64,000 bases of DNA from an uncultured Fulvivirga sp. GTDB taxonomy: Bacteria; Bacteroidota; Bacteroidia; Cytophagales; Cyclobacteriaceae. The stretch covers positions 682,001-746,000 of the forward strand of contig CANMSE010000002.1 of assembly GCA_947500555.1 (NCBI GenBank). Direction: 5' to 3'. Each line of letters starts with the position of its first letter. Position 1 is the stretch's first letter. This document shows, in pieces, positions 46,713 through 56,911 of the stretch. Below the pieces are notes generated by a model, which was given only the letters and a program-made list of their open reading frames with translations, was not told where the DNA came from and ran no database searches. The translations under genes were made by a program, and so were the position numbers.

Positions 46713-48516
46713 ATGGAACCAAGCCTTCAAATAGCCAGTCTTATATCACCATTCATTAATGTGGTAAAACGGGGGTCTGATGAAATCAAAAACTTATTGA
46801 AGGAAGGTCTTCATGACTATCTTCAGAACCAAGCAAATAAGTACTACTACACAAATAACTTTTTGCACAGATACGATAAAGTAGAATTCAATTCAGTTTA
46901 TTATCCGATAACAATCGGTTACAACGAATTGACAACTAATTGTGACAACCTAAAAGACTTCTTTGAGGAGTACAGATATATAAATATAGTTGGAACAGCT
47001 GGTAGTGGTAAGAGTACATTTGTTAAATACCTGTTCCTAGAATCAATCAAACAATCATTCAAAGTTCCAATACTTGTTGAACTGCGTCACTTGAACGACT
47101 TCAATGGTAATATTTCGGAATTCATTCAGCAAAAAGTCCTGAATCAAAAAGTAAGTCCATCAAAAGAAATTTTGAAAAGATCATTTGAACAAGGATCATA
47201 CTTCTTTCTCCTAGATGGTTTTGACGAGATCTTCTCAAAAAGAAAAGAAAACGTAATCAAGCAACTGGATGAATTCATTGACATGTATCCTCATAATTAT
47301 TTCCTGATTTCAACGAGACCAGGAGGTGGCATTGAGAATTTTCCACGTTTTTCGAACTTCCACGTTTTGGATTTTGAAGAAGACGACATAAGAGAATTCA
47401 TAAACTTACAAGTAGATGATCCTGATAGGTGTATTCAAATTCAAAAAACAATAGACGGAAATTTAGAATTCGGTTTTCAAGAATATCTCAAAAATCCATT
47501 ATTGCTTTCAATGTTCATTCTGGCTTACGGGAATCATCCAGAAATCCCAAAAAAGAAAAGTGCTTTCTACAGTAATGTTTTCGATACGTTGTTTTCTAAA
47601 CATGACGGCTTAACAATAAAGTGGTTTCCCAAGAGAAAAGTTAACTAAGCTTCAAAAAGATGAATCTGAGAAAATACTTTCTGTCTTTTCTTATTTAACC
47701 TTAGCTGAAGGTAGTTATTCATTTACAGAAGAGCGGCTAGTAGAAAAATTTATTACTATTAAATCAAAGCACTCTGATTTAAACTTTAAACCTGATGATC
47801 TGGTTTACGACTTGAGAACGTCAATCTCCATCTTAGTAAAAGATGGATTTGAATATCACTTTCCTCACAGATCCCTCCAAGAATACTTTACCGCATTGTT
47901 CATAAAAAGACTCCCGGATAGTACAAAACCGAAAATCTATAAACGACTTTCGAACATCATAAAGAAGAATAGCAATGATAACAGTTTTAATTTGTGGGAA
48001 TTATGTGAAGAAATGGATTATGAGAACTTCGCAAAATCATTTTTAATACCCGAACTCTCATTTTTTTTGAAAGTTTTGAATAGCGCGAAAAATGACAAAG
48101 AACTTTTAATAAAATTTTATAGTCTTTGGGGACCAGCTTTATTTTATACAACTCATTTAGAAACTGGAGAACCTGTATTACATATTTATAGAGACGGCAA
48201 TTTTTTTGCTGCTATTATAGATAATTATGAGGTATATGATTATCGCTTATTTTCCCATTTTATTGAAAATAATAATCTTAGAGATGAAGTGCTTAAAATT
48301 TTGTCAATCAAATTAAATCACGACATTGAACCAGATAAAGCAGACATGGAAATCGAACAGTTCATTCATGACAATGAAGTTGAGCAAATCCTTATAAAAA
48401 ATGGAATTTATGAGGTTGTAAAAGAATATAAAAAATCCATTCAGGCTAAAATCAAATTGATTGAAGAGAATCTTAAAAAAAGGAGTGAAGACCTGAAAGA
48501 CCTTTTGGACTATTAA
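46713..48516 (+). pseudogene. NACHT NTPase (bacterial NLR-like), frame interrupted once
   Basis: About 600 aa when two frames are joined. The first (46713 to ~47630) has a helical linker, the Walker A GTAGSGKST at 94-102, Walker B FFLLDGFDE near 164-172 and the sensor ISTRPGG. The second continues PREKLTKLQKDESEKIL and has the late NACHT motif FPHRSLQEYFTALFI, then a helical C-terminal region. The frames meet at TTTCCCAAG near 47625-47633, where one extra base is present. No N-terminal nuclease or toxin domain is seen. NACHT proteins of this shape can act in phage defence. It stands alone without a partner gene. Confidence 0.8.
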
Positions 48517-48599
48517 AAACGTCTGGCTTAAAGAGTCTCCCAGCGATCATGAGGCTCTTCGGGTTACACCTTCTGAGTGACGATAAATGGATAGACTAA

Positions 48600-49892
48600 C
48601 TAGTCATTACCAAGCTTTACAGCTTCCATTTTCTCCTTGATCTCATCATTCCCCAAATTACCCAAACTACCAATATGTGTATGCTTCAACTCTTTATCTG
48701 GCTCATAGTCTCCGGACTCTACTAAAAGCCCTACTTCCTTATAAGCATCCCGGAAGCTCATTCCCTTTTTCACCAATTCATTCACAGACTCTACGGTGTA
48801 CAAATAATCATATTTCGGGTCTGATAAGATGGCCTCACTGATTTGAATATTCTCCAGCATATAGGTGGCCATTTTCAAACATTCTTTTTGCTCATCTATA
48901 GCAGGGAAGATCGCTTCTTTGATCAGTTGATAATCACGATGATAGCCTGCCGGTAAATTACTTAGAATCATAGCAATGGTATTTGGCAAAGACTGAAGCC
49001 GATTACATTTGGCCCGGATCAGCTCCCAAACATCAGGATTCTTTTTGTGAGGCATGATACTTGATCCTGTTGTTAAATGATCGGGGAACGTAAGAAAGTC
49101 AAAATTCTGCCCCATATACAGACATATATCCATGGCAAGTTTTCCCAGGGTTTGGCTTATGGAAGCCATCGCAAAAGCCAGTGATGTTTCCAACTTACCA
49201 CGGCTCATCTGTGCGGCAATGGAATTATATTTTAGAGTAGAAAAGCCCAGTAACTCGGTAGTCAACTCACGATCAATCTCGAAAGAAGAGCCGTAGCCTG
49301 CAGCAGAACCCAAAGGATTCTGATCTGCTATTTTATAGGCTGCGGAAAGTAATATGGAATCATCTACCAAGCTTTCGGCAAAAGCAGCAAACCATAGCCC
49401 AAAGGAAGACGGCATAGCAATTTGCATGTGTGTGTACCCAGGCATTAATACGTTTTTATGCTGCTCACTTAGCTTCATTAAGCAGTCAAAGAGTTCATTG
49501 ATCAAACCGTTGATCTGGGTAATTTCCGCTTTGAAGTAAAGGTGCAGATCAACCAGCACCTGGTCATTTCTACTGCGTGCGGTATGTATTTTTTTACCGG
49601 TGTCTCCTAGTTCTTCCGTAAGCATGAACTCAATTTTTGAATGGATGTCTTCAAATGTTTCTTCAATAACAAAGTCATCCTTTTCCACCAACTTGAGGTA
49701 ACCCTCTAAAGCCTGAACTAAATCAGTTCCTTCTTTCTCTGTTATCAGCTCAACAGAGGCCAGCATTTTTGCATGAGCTATCGAGCCTTTAATATCATAT
49801 TTGGCCAGTCGTTCATCCAGTTTCCGATCATCACCTGCGGTGAATTGATCAACGTTTACGGCTGTGTTACCACCTTTATCCCAGAGTTTCAT
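48600..49892 (-). CDS. argH: Argininosuccinate lyase
   Basis: Last step of arginine synthesis: argininosuccinate to arginine and fumarate. The 430-aa protein has the fumarase-superfamily signature TGSSIMPHKKNPD, with the catalytic Ser loop, and the opening KLWDKGG, ARSRNDQ. It is the most distal gene of the arg operon and is separated from argE by a 163-base gap that contains an inverted repeat, so it may have some independent expression. Confidence 0.96.
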   Translation of the reverse strand: MKLWDKGGNTAVNVDQFTAGDDRKLDERLAKYDIKGSIAHAKMLASVELITEKEGTDLVQALEGYLKLVEKDDFVIEETFEDIHSKIEFMLTEELGDTGKKIHTARSRNDQVLVDLHLYFKAEITQINGLINELFDCLMKLSEQHKNVLMPGYTHMQIAMPSSFGLWFAAFAESLVDDSILLSAAYKIADQNPLGSAAGYGSSFEIDRELTTELLGFSTLKYNSIAAQMSRGKLETSLAFAMASISQTLGKLAMDICLYMGQNFDFLTFPDHLTTGSSIMPHKKNPDVWELIRAKCNRLQSLPNTIAMILSNLPAGYHRDYQLIKEAIFPAIDEQKECLKMATYMLENIQISEAILSDPKYDYLYTVESVNELVKKGMSFRDAYKEVGLLVESGDYEPDKELKHTHIGSLGNLGNDEIKEKMEAVKLGND

Positions 49893-49976
49893 TTCTTTTC
49901 ATTTTAATATTGTTACTCACTCTATTTTATCTGCTTATTTTCATTTTGTCCACGGTTCTGTAAGAGTTGACTACCC

Positions 49977-50057
49977 AACCACAGAGACCTCTGAGAGCCG
50001 CAGAGTTTTTATACTTTTTAATTTCACTCTCAGCGTATCTCTGTTTTCTCTGTGGTT
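49977..50057. repeat. MITE-like inverted repeat between argE and argH
   Basis: AACCACAGAGA at the left end (49977) is inverted at the right end (TCTCTGTGGTT to 50057), with inner CAGAG and CTCTG copies. It is an ~81-base imperfect fold-back of the AACCACAGAG dispersed type seen in many environmental bacteria. Its right end forms the first two bases of the argE stop codon. Confidence 0.7.
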
Positions 50058-51102
50058 AAACATGAAGGTTCCTTATTAACTGAGTGTAAAGATTTATACC
50101 TTGTTCTATCTCAGTGATGTAAATAAATTCATCCGCCATATGCGATCTGGCCGAGTCACCAGGGCCAATTTTAACACTGTCAAAGGACATCAATGCCTGA
50201 TCTGACATAGTTGGAGAGCCATACGTTTCTATTTCCAATTTTTTAGCTGTTTCCAGAATCGGATTATTAGGAGCAATCCCGGAAGAATTCAACCGCAGCG
50301 AACGAGGGGTGATCTCACTTTTAACATGTTGTCGGATCTCACTCACGACCTCTTCCAATGTATAAGCATCAGTGACGCGAACATCTACCACAAAATGGCA
50401 CTTGTCAGGAACAACATTGTGTTGTGTACCTGCTTTAATTTGTGTTACCGTCATCTTCACCTCACCCAAATGTTCAGAAGCTCTGGGGAACTTGAACGAT
50501 CTGAACCATTCAATATCCTGCATAGCCGTATAAATAGCATTGGTTCCCTCCTCTCTGGCTGCATGCCCGGACTGACCTTTTGATTCACAATCTAGTACTA
50601 CAAGCCCTTTCTCGGCAACAGCTACTTTCATTAAGGTTGGTTCACCAACAATAGCCAGATCAATCGTTGGCAACTCAGTCAATAACAACTCCATGCCCTT
50701 AGGCCCTGAGTTTTCTTCCTCTGCCGAAGCGGCAAAGACTAAGTTAAATGGCAGCTCCTTATCATATAATGACAGAAAACTGGCCAGCAATGAAACCAAT
50801 GCTCCACCTGCATCATTACTCCCCAGACCATATAATTTTCCATCTTCAATGGTCGGTTGAAATGGGTCGCGAGTATACCCGGATGCAGGTTTTACAGTAT
50901 CATGATGTGAGTTAAGCAGCACTATAGGTTTGGACGAGTCTAAGCTCTTATGAGCAAAGACATTATTACCAATACGCTTTGCTTCTATTCCTTCGCTAGT
51001 CAAAAAAGACTCAATGATAGAAGCCGTATCCTGTTCCTTACCTGAGTAAGAGGGACTTGAAATAAGTTGTTGAAGTAGCGTTATGTATTTATCAGCTATC
51101 AT
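50056..51102 (-). CDS. argE: M20-family peptidase, likely N-acylornithine deacylase (ArgE-like)
   Basis: Removes the acyl group from the acylated intermediate (in this pathway variant acylcitrulline rather than acylornithine). Product 348 aa from ATG 51102; a TTG at 51108 overlaps the argB stop. Metal-binding motifs: LNSHHDTVKP (His and Asp ligands), ASAEEENSG (catalytic Glu and ligand) and the late SDQALMSF. The dimerisation domain sits at ~170-280. The argB stop lies 2 bases upstream. Confidence 0.9.
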   Translation of the reverse strand: MIADKYITLLQQLISSPSYSGKEQDTASIIESFLTSEGIEAKRIGNNVFAHKSLDSSKPIVLLNSHHDTVKPASGYTRDPFQPTIEDGKLYGLGSNDAGGALVSLLASFLSLYDKELPFNLVFAASAEEENSGPKGMELLLTELPTIDLAIVGEPTLMKVAVAEKGLVVLDCESKGQSGHAAREEGTNAIYTAMQDIEWFRSFKFPRASEHLGEVKMTVTQIKAGTQHNVVPDKCHFVVDVRVTDAYTLEEVVSEIRQHVKSEITPRSLRLNSSGIAPNNPILETAKKLEIETYGSPTMSDQALMSFDSVKIGPGDSARSHMADEFIYITEIEQGINLYTQLIRNLHV

Positions 51103-51104
51103 TA

Positions 51105-51869
51105 TCAAATTAATTTGGTGCCTATGGATTGGGTCAGATTTTTTGCATGTTTTATCCAGACACTTGTCACGCCCCCTGATAGGGCATCAAACCCATTAGT
51201 CAATTTGGGGATCATTCCATCTTTGATAATTCTTTGCCCTTTTAATTGATCGAATTCAGCGTCCGTAAGTGTTTCTATGAGTTGATTATTACTATTTAAG
51301 ACACCTTCCTTTTCAAAGCAGAATATTAGTTCTACTTCATAGTTTGAAGCCATGGCTTTGGCAATGTTAGTGGCTATAGTATCGGCATTCGTATTTAACA
51401 AATTACCATGACCGTCATGGGTAATCGCTGAAAAAACAGGTATGAATTCAGATTCAAGAAGTTTTTCAAGTTTTTCGTTATTGACTCCTTTCTCATCAAT
51501 ATCTCCTACATAACCAAAGTCAATAGGTTCAGAGGGTCTTTTTTCAGCTTTGATCAAATCCAAATCTGCTCCTGATAAACCCAGGACATCAACCTTCAAA
51601 GCTTGCAGCTCGGCAACAAGCTTTTTATTGACGAGCCCGGCATAGACCATAACCGTAACGTCAAGATCTGCTTTGGTGGTTACCCTTCTCCCTTCAATCA
51701 TTTTCACCTCTAACCCCAAAGACCTGGACAAGTCTGTCGCCTTTTTACCTCCTCCATGCACAAGAATCTTGCGTCCTTCGAGGTTTGCAAAATCTTGCAT
51801 GAACTTGGTCAATAGCATTTCATCATCCAGTAGATGACCTCCGATTTTAATTACCTTCAGTGTACTCAT
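51105..51869 (-). CDS. argB: Acetylglutamate kinase family (N-acyl-glutamate kinase)
   Basis: Phosphorylates N-acylglutamate, second step of arginine synthesis. The 254-aa protein has KIGGHLLDD near the start, the glycine loop LVHGGGKKATD and the later NTNADTIATNIA. The N-terminal extension that confers arginine inhibition in other bacteria is missing, so feedback control must be elsewhere. Four-base overlap (ATGA) with argF'. Confidence 0.94.
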   Translation of the reverse strand: MSTLKVIKIGGHLLDDEMLLTKFMQDFANLEGRKILVHGGGKKATDLSRSLGLEVKMIEGRRVTTKADLDVTVMVYAGLVNKKLVAELQALKVDVLGLSGADLDLIKAEKRPSEPIDFGYVGDIDEKGVNNEKLEKLLESEFIPVFSAITHDGHGNLLNTNADTIATNIAKAMASNYEVELIFCFEKEGVLNSNNQLIETLTDAEFDQLKGQRIIKDGMIPKLTNGFDALSGGVTSVWIKHAKNLTQSIGTKLI

Positions 51870-52792
51870 GAAAGTAATCTTTTTAGTACAACCTGAGCTG
51901 AAAAAACACGATTCAACGCTTGTTCATAAACCAATGATTCATCAATCACTTCATCAGTCGCCACCACATTTCTGCGCATAGGCAGGCAATGCATGAAGCT
52001 TCCATTATTGGTCAATGCCATTTTCTCTTTGTTAATCGTCCACGGCAATTCAGGAGCAATAGCTCCATAGTCTGCATAGCTGCTCCAATTTTTAGTATAA
52101 ACAAAGTCTGCTCCCTTCATCGCTTCTTGCTGATCATGCTGGATCTTGACACCGTCAGTATATTGCTCGGCTAGTTCAAAACCTTCCGGACAAGCCAGAG
52201 TAACTTCTGCATTAGTCAATTTCACCCACTCCAGGAAAGAATTAGCCACGGCCTGAGGCAATGGCTTTGGGTGAGGTGCCCAGCTCAAAACTATTTTTGG
52301 ACGTTCAATTTTCTTTTCAGCAATGGTGATCAAATCCGCCAGCGATTGTAGCGGGTGCAGTGTCGCAGACTCTAAACTGACAATTGGGACTTCAGCATGC
52401 TTCACAAACTGCTGAAGCACTTCTTCCTGATAATCCTTCTCTCGATCAACCAACCCCGGAAATGTTCTCACTCCCAAAATATCTACATATTGCGACATGG
52501 TTTTTACCGCATCCTTTACATGTTCCTGGGTACCTCCGTCCATTACCACACCATCACCAAACTCCAACTTCCATCCACTTTGGTTGACGTCCATCACAAT
52601 GACATTCATACCCAGATTTTGTGCAGCTTTTTGAGAACTCATTCTGGTGCGCAGGCTTGGGTTAAAAAAGACCAGGCCCAAAGTTTTACTTGGCGCCACA
52701 TTAGGTGTAAAGGGATTAGACTTCAGTTGAATAGCCTCTTTTACAAGCGCTGAAACATCCGTCACATCATTAACCGATAGAAAATTGTTCAT
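51866..52792 (-). CDS. argF': N-acylornithine carbamoyltransferase (ArgF' type)
   Basis: Transfers carbamoyl to N-acetyl- or N-succinylornithine, not to free ornithine. The 308-aa protein has the carbamoyl-phosphate loop FFNPSLRTR, HPLQSLADL and MHCLPMRRN. It belongs to the Bacteroides/Xanthomonas subgroup. The residue that separates succinyl (Pro90 in B. fragilis) from acetyl specificity (Glu92 in Xanthomonas) is Gln89 here, in GGTQEH. The gene overlaps argD by 23 bases and argB by 4. Confidence 0.93.
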   Translation of the reverse strand: MNNFLSVNDVTDVSALVKEAIQLKSNPFTPNVAPSKTLGLVFFNPSLRTRMSSQKAAQNLGMNVIVMDVNQSGWKLEFGDGVVMDGGTQEHVKDAVKTMSQYVDILGVRTFPGLVDREKDYQEEVLQQFVKHAEVPIVSLESATLHPLQSLADLITIAEKKIERPKIVLSWAPHPKPLPQAVANSFLEWVKLTNAEVTLACPEGFELAEQYTDGVKIQHDQQEAMKGADFVYTKNWSSYADYGAIAPELPWTINKEKMALTNNGSFMHCLPMRRNVVATDEVIDESLVYEQALNRVFSAQVVLKRLLS

Positions 52793-53930
52793 CCTTGAAT
52801 TGGGTTGATTGCAAAATTGTTTTCAGCGTTTCGAGGAAAATGTTGAGTTCCTCTTTGCTTACAGATAGTGCCGGCAAAATCCTTAGCACATTGGGATTAG
52901 AGGAAGAGCCTGTTAATATTCCATTTTCAACCAATAGTGATCTTAACGCCTTGATTGGAAAAGGAAAGTGCAAGCCTATCATGAGGCCTCTTCCAGTCAC
53001 TTTGATGTCATAGTCAATGGATTTTAACTGATCGATAAACCAATCGCCTTTTTCCCTAGCCGACTCAATAAGATCTTCTTCTTCAAGAACTTCCAGTACC
53101 GCCAGACCAGCAGTGCTCGCCAAATGATTACCTCCGAAAGTAGTTCCGAGCATTCCATAGGAAGGTTTAATATCCGGATGAATAAGAACACCCCCTATGG
53201 GGAAACCATTACCCATTCCTTTCGCCATGGTAATCAAATCAGGCTTGATTCCTGCCAACTGGTGAGCAAAGAAATGACCTGTTCTACCAAAACCAGCTTG
53301 TATTTCATCTAAAATGAGAAGAACTCCATATTTCTTGCAGAGTACTTCCAATTGCTGAAGAAAGTCAGGCTCGGCTACATTGATTCCTGCTATGCCCTGT
53401 ATTGGCTCAATGATCACCCCTGAAATATCATGCTCCTTCAAAATAGCTTCTACACTGTCAATATTATTAAGCTCGGCAAAGTGAACATAAGAGTCCGGTA
53501 AACCAGCTGGTTTTATCTTATCATTATCGGTTATGGCCAAAGCCGCTGCCGAACGACCATGAAAGCCCTTCTTAAAGGAAATAAATTCACTTTTCCCATT
53601 ATGGAAGGAAGCTATTTTCATTGAAAATTCTACTGCTTCTGCTCCGGAATTGCACAAGAAAAGCGAGTAATCAACATACCCGGATTGCTCTCCTAATTTT
53701 AAGGCTAGCTTCTTTTGAATTGAATTATGAACAGAGTTGGAATAAAATCCCAAACGCTCTAGTTGATTTTTCAGTTTGTTCAGATAAACCTCATGGCTAT
53801 GACCAATAGATATAACAGCATGGCCACCATACAAGTCAAGGTATTTCTTACCATTAGCATCAGTCACCCATGAGCCATTGCCGCTAACTATTTCCAAATC
53901 CATTAATGGATATACTTCGAATAGCTCCAT
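52770..53930 (-). CDS. argD: Acetylornithine aminotransferase
   Basis: PLP enzyme of 386 aa making N-acylornithine from the semialdehyde. It has the cofactor site FGRTGHFFAHQ, ITMAKGMGNGFPIGG with the PLP-binding Lys, and the class-III aminotransferase order. It extends 23 bases into the argF' gene. Confidence 0.95.
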   Translation of the reverse strand: MELFEVYPLMDLEIVSGNGSWVTDANGKKYLDLYGGHAVISIGHSHEVYLNKLKNQLERLGFYSNSVHNSIQKKLALKLGEQSGYVDYSLFLCNSGAEAVEFSMKIASFHNGKSEFISFKKGFHGRSAAALAITDNDKIKPAGLPDSYVHFAELNNIDSVEAILKEHDISGVIIEPIQGIAGINVAEPDFLQQLEVLCKKYGVLLILDEIQAGFGRTGHFFAHQLAGIKPDLITMAKGMGNGFPIGGVLIHPDIKPSYGMLGTTFGGNHLASTAGLAVLEVLEEEDLIESAREKGDWFIDQLKSIDYDIKVTGRGLMIGLHFPFPIKALRSLLVENGILTGSSSNPNVLRILPALSVSKEELNIFLETLKTILQSTQFKDEQFSIG

Positions 53931-53934
53931 GATA

Positions 53935-54741
53935 TTAAGATTTCATTTTGGTAATTCGTTCATAAGACTTTACCAGTCCTTTGATCAGGGCTGAGCTCAG
54001 TCCATTATGTTCCATTTCATTAAGACCAGCTATGGTACAACCCTTAGGTGTAGTCACTCGATCTATTTCTTTTTCAGGATGATCTCCATTCTGGGCCAGA
54101 AGAGTTGCTGCTCCAAGACAGGTTTGTACTGCAATTCGTTGTGCATCTTCTGCATCGAACCCTAATTGCACTCCACCCTGAGATGTAGCTCTGATAAATC
54201 GCATCCAGAAAGCAATACCTGAAGCACATACTACTGTAGCAGATTGCATCAATGCTTCTTCTATAAACATAGTTTCCCCTACACATTCAAAGATGGATTT
54301 AACCTCCTCCAGCTTTTTTAAGCCCGCATTGTTAGCTGCCAAACATGTCATAGACTCCAACACGGCTACGGCCGTATTTGGCATTGCTCGCACTATCGAA
54401 ATTTTCTGACCGATTGTCTCTTCTATTTGGCTAATTTCAACGGCCGTGACTACGGATATAAGTGTTTGCTGCCCTTCTTTAATAGCAGGCTTTATTTCCA
54501 CCAATACTTCTGAAAGTTGTTGGGGCTGAACTGCTAAAATGATAATGTCTGATTGTCCTGTAGCTTCTTGATTATTATCTGTAACTGAAACATTGCCTAA
54601 ACTATATTGCTGTATCGCAGCGCTGTTTCTCTTGGTGAGTATCAGTTTATTATCTTTCAGTAAACCACCTTTTTCTAAGCCTCTGAAAATAGCAAGGCCA
54701 AGATTTCCGGCTCCAATTATTGTTATCGTTTTATTTTTCAT
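53935..54741 (-). CDS. proC: Pyrroline-5-carboxylate reductase
   Basis: Last step of proline synthesis. The 268-aa protein has the NAD(P) Rossmann opening TIIGAGNLGLAIFRGL, ILAVQPQQL, and the C-terminal helical signature TTPKGCTIAGLNEMEHNGL. Its place between argC and argD joins proline and arginine synthesis in one transcript. No proA or proB in the window. Confidence 0.95.
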   Translation of the reverse strand: MKNKTITIIGAGNLGLAIFRGLEKGGLLKDNKLILTKRNSAAIQQYSLGNVSVTDNNQEATGQSDIIILAVQPQQLSEVLVEIKPAIKEGQQTLISVVTAVEISQIEETIGQKISIVRAMPNTAVAVLESMTCLAANNAGLKKLEEVKSIFECVGETMFIEEALMQSATVVCASGIAFWMRFIRATSQGGVQLGFDAEDAQRIAVQTCLGAATLLAQNGDHPEKEIDRVTTPKGCTIAGLNEMEHNGLSSALIKGLVKSYERITKMKS

Positions 54742-54751
54742 GATGGTTCTA

Positions 54752-55714
54752 TTAAAAAAAACTGCCTTTTAGTTTTAATCCTGTAGTTTCTTCGAGGCCA
54801 AACATCAGGTTCATATTTTGTACTGCTTGTCCTGATGCACCTTTCAGCAAATTATCAATGATGCTTGTGATCAATAGTTTGCCGTCTATAACTGCTAAAT
54901 GAATAAAGCAATTATTGGTATTCACCACTTGTTTTAAGTGAATTGGTTGATCTGAAACGTGTGTAAAAGGGGCATTTTGAAAAAAGCTTTTATAAAGCTT
55001 TTTTACATCCTCCAAAGAGGATGGAGCCGGCATGTACATGCTGGCGAAAATGCCCCGAGTAAAAGCTCCTCGAACGGGTATGAAATTAAGTTGCGCATCA
55101 GTGTTCAGTGATTCTTTAATCTCTTTTAAATGCTGATGTTCAAATGGTTTGTAAATAGATACATTGTTATTTCGATAACTGAAGTGGCTTGTCTCACTCA
55201 AAGACTGACCTGCTCCTGTCGAGCCTGTTAAAGCATGTATTTGAACTTCTTCAGCCAATTGATTCGCCTGAGCCAGTGGCAAAAGGCCCAGTGTAATAGC
55301 TGTAGCGAAGCAACCAGGGTTTGCGATCGATGATGCCGAGCTAATTTTATCGCTATTCAACTCAGGTAAACCGAAGACAAACTCCCTACCATCCATTTTT
55401 GAATTTTCCTGGTGTCGGAAATCCTGACTGAGGTCAATGATTTTAATTTCATCATCAAATATATTTTCATCTAAATACTTCTGTGACTGACCATGCCCCT
55501 GGCATAAGAAAATAACATCAACTTTTTTGTTCAACTGTTCACTAAACGGTAGTTGAGTTATACCTAAGAGATCCTGATGAATTTCATAAACAGATTTCCC
55601 CACCTGACTTTGGCTTACTACCTGAGTAACTTCTACTTCAGGATGAAAGAATAAAATCCGTAACAATTCTCCGGCCGTATAACCTGCACCGCCTACTATT
55701 CCTACTTTAATCAT
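54752..55714 (-). CDS. argC: N-acetyl-gamma-glutamyl-phosphate reductase
   Basis: NADPH-dependent reductase of 320 aa. Rossmann start VGIVGGAGYTAGELLRIL, catalytic Cys in SIANPGCFATAI, and HQHLKEI. It overlaps argG by 4 bases. Confidence 0.95.
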   Translation of the reverse strand: MIKVGIVGGAGYTAGELLRILFFHPEVEVTQVVSQSQVGKSVYEIHQDLLGITQLPFSEQLNKKVDVIFLCQGHGQSQKYLDENIFDDEIKIIDLSQDFRHQENSKMDGREFVFGLPELNSDKISSASSIANPGCFATAITLGLLPLAQANQLAEEVQIHALTGSTGAGQSLSETSHFSYRNNNVSIYKPFEHQHLKEIKESLNTDAQLNFIPVRGAFTRGIFASMYMPAPSSLEDVKKLYKSFFQNAPFTHVSDQPIHLKQVVNTNNCFIHLAVIDGKLLITSIIDNLLKGASGQAVQNMNLMFGLEETTGLKLKGSFF

Positions 55715-56910
55715 AACAGCTGGTTTTTCTGATGATAAATTTTCTGCGGTACCGACAGGATTTTAGTGAAGCCCCGAACATCATTTCCATCCCATAATCC
55801 ATTTTCCTCACCATAAACACCAAAGTCGGCATTCATCAAATCATGGTCCGACTCAATTCCGATCAAATCAAATCGGTAAGGACTCAGTTTTACCTTCACC
55901 ATACCGGTTACTGTTTTTTGAGTGCTTGAAAGAAACTGTTCTATATCCCGCATCACGGGATCAAGGTATTGTGCTTCATGCAATAGCATTCCATACCAAT
56001 TGGCGAGTTGTTCTTTCCAATACATCTGCCATTTTCCCAAAACATGTTTTTCCAATAGTTGATGTGCCTTAATAATAATCATAGGCGCTGGTGCCTCAAA
56101 TGCCACCCGACCTTTGATTCCTACTATAGTATCTCCCACATGCATATCGCGACCAATGGCAAATGCCCCGGCCAATCCATTCAATCTCTTTATGGCTTCC
56201 AGAGGTTTCCCCTTCCAATCGTTTATACCTGTCAGCTCTCCTTCTGTAAAATGCAATTGAACTTCCTCATCTGACTCCTTCTGAGGCTGGTTTAAATAAG
56301 CACTATCAGGAAGTGTTTTATTAGAAGTCAATGTTTCCTGGCCTCCAATAGAGGTTCCCCAAATCCCCATGTTGACAGAGTACTTTGCCTTTTCCCATGA
56401 AGCTTCCACCCCATGACTTTTCAGGTAGTCTATTTCTCCCTTTCGTGAGAGCTTTTGGTCTCGTACTGGCGTAATAATTGAAACTTCAGGAAGCAGTACA
56501 TTAAAAACTAAATCAAAACGCACCTGGTCATTCCCGGCACCAGTACTACCATGAGCGATAGCATCAGCACCTACATTCTTAGCATATTTGGCTATAGCCA
56601 GCGCTTGAAAAATTCGTTCTGAACTGACAGATAGTGGGTAAGTTCCGTTTTTAAGGATATTTCCAAAGACCAGGTATTTGATTCCTTTGTCATAGAAATT
56701 CTTAGTCTCATCGAGATTAGTGTGCTTGACAGAACCCAATTCATAGGCTCTTTTTTCGACCTCCTCCAATTCTTCATTCGTGAATCCTCCCGTATTTACT
56801 AAAACAGTATGAACGGTATAGTTCAACTCTTTTTGAAAGTATACCAGGCAGTATGAGGTATCTAATCCTCCGCTGTAAGCCAGTACTATCGTTTTATTTT
56901 CATTATTCAT
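55711..56910 (-). CDS. argG: Argininosuccinate synthase
   Basis: ATP-dependent joining of citrulline and aspartate. The 399-aa protein has the N-type PP-loop LAYSGGLDTSYCL, AHGSTGAGNDQVRFD and the later NMGIWG. It starts 1 base after the GNAT gene stop. Confidence 0.96.
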   Translation of the reverse strand: MNNENKTIVLAYSGGLDTSYCLVYFQKELNYTVHTVLVNTGGFTNEELEEVEKRAYELGSVKHTNLDETKNFYDKGIKYLVFGNILKNGTYPLSVSSERIFQALAIAKYAKNVGADAIAHGSTGAGNDQVRFDLVFNVLLPEVSIITPVRDQKLSRKGEIDYLKSHGVEASWEKAKYSVNMGIWGTSIGGQETLTSNKTLPDSAYLNQPQKESDEEVQLHFTEGELTGINDWKGKPLEAIKRLNGLAGAFAIGRDMHVGDTIVGIKGRVAFEAPAPMIIIKAHQLLEKHVLGKWQMYWKEQLANWYGMLLHEAQYLDPVMRDIEQFLSSTQKTVTGMVKVKLSPYRFDLIGIESDHDLMNADFGVYGEENGLWDGNDVRGFTKILSVPQKIYHQKNQLL

Positions 56911-56911
56911 T

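Noticed and set aside
47625..47633. Programmed +1 frameshift at CCC-A in the NACHT gene.
   Set aside because: No stimulatory structure or conserved product is visible; a one-base indel is the simpler reading.
52384..52753. Overlapping 67- and 118-codon open frames on the plus strand.
   Set aside because: Antisense to argF', which has full family motifs.
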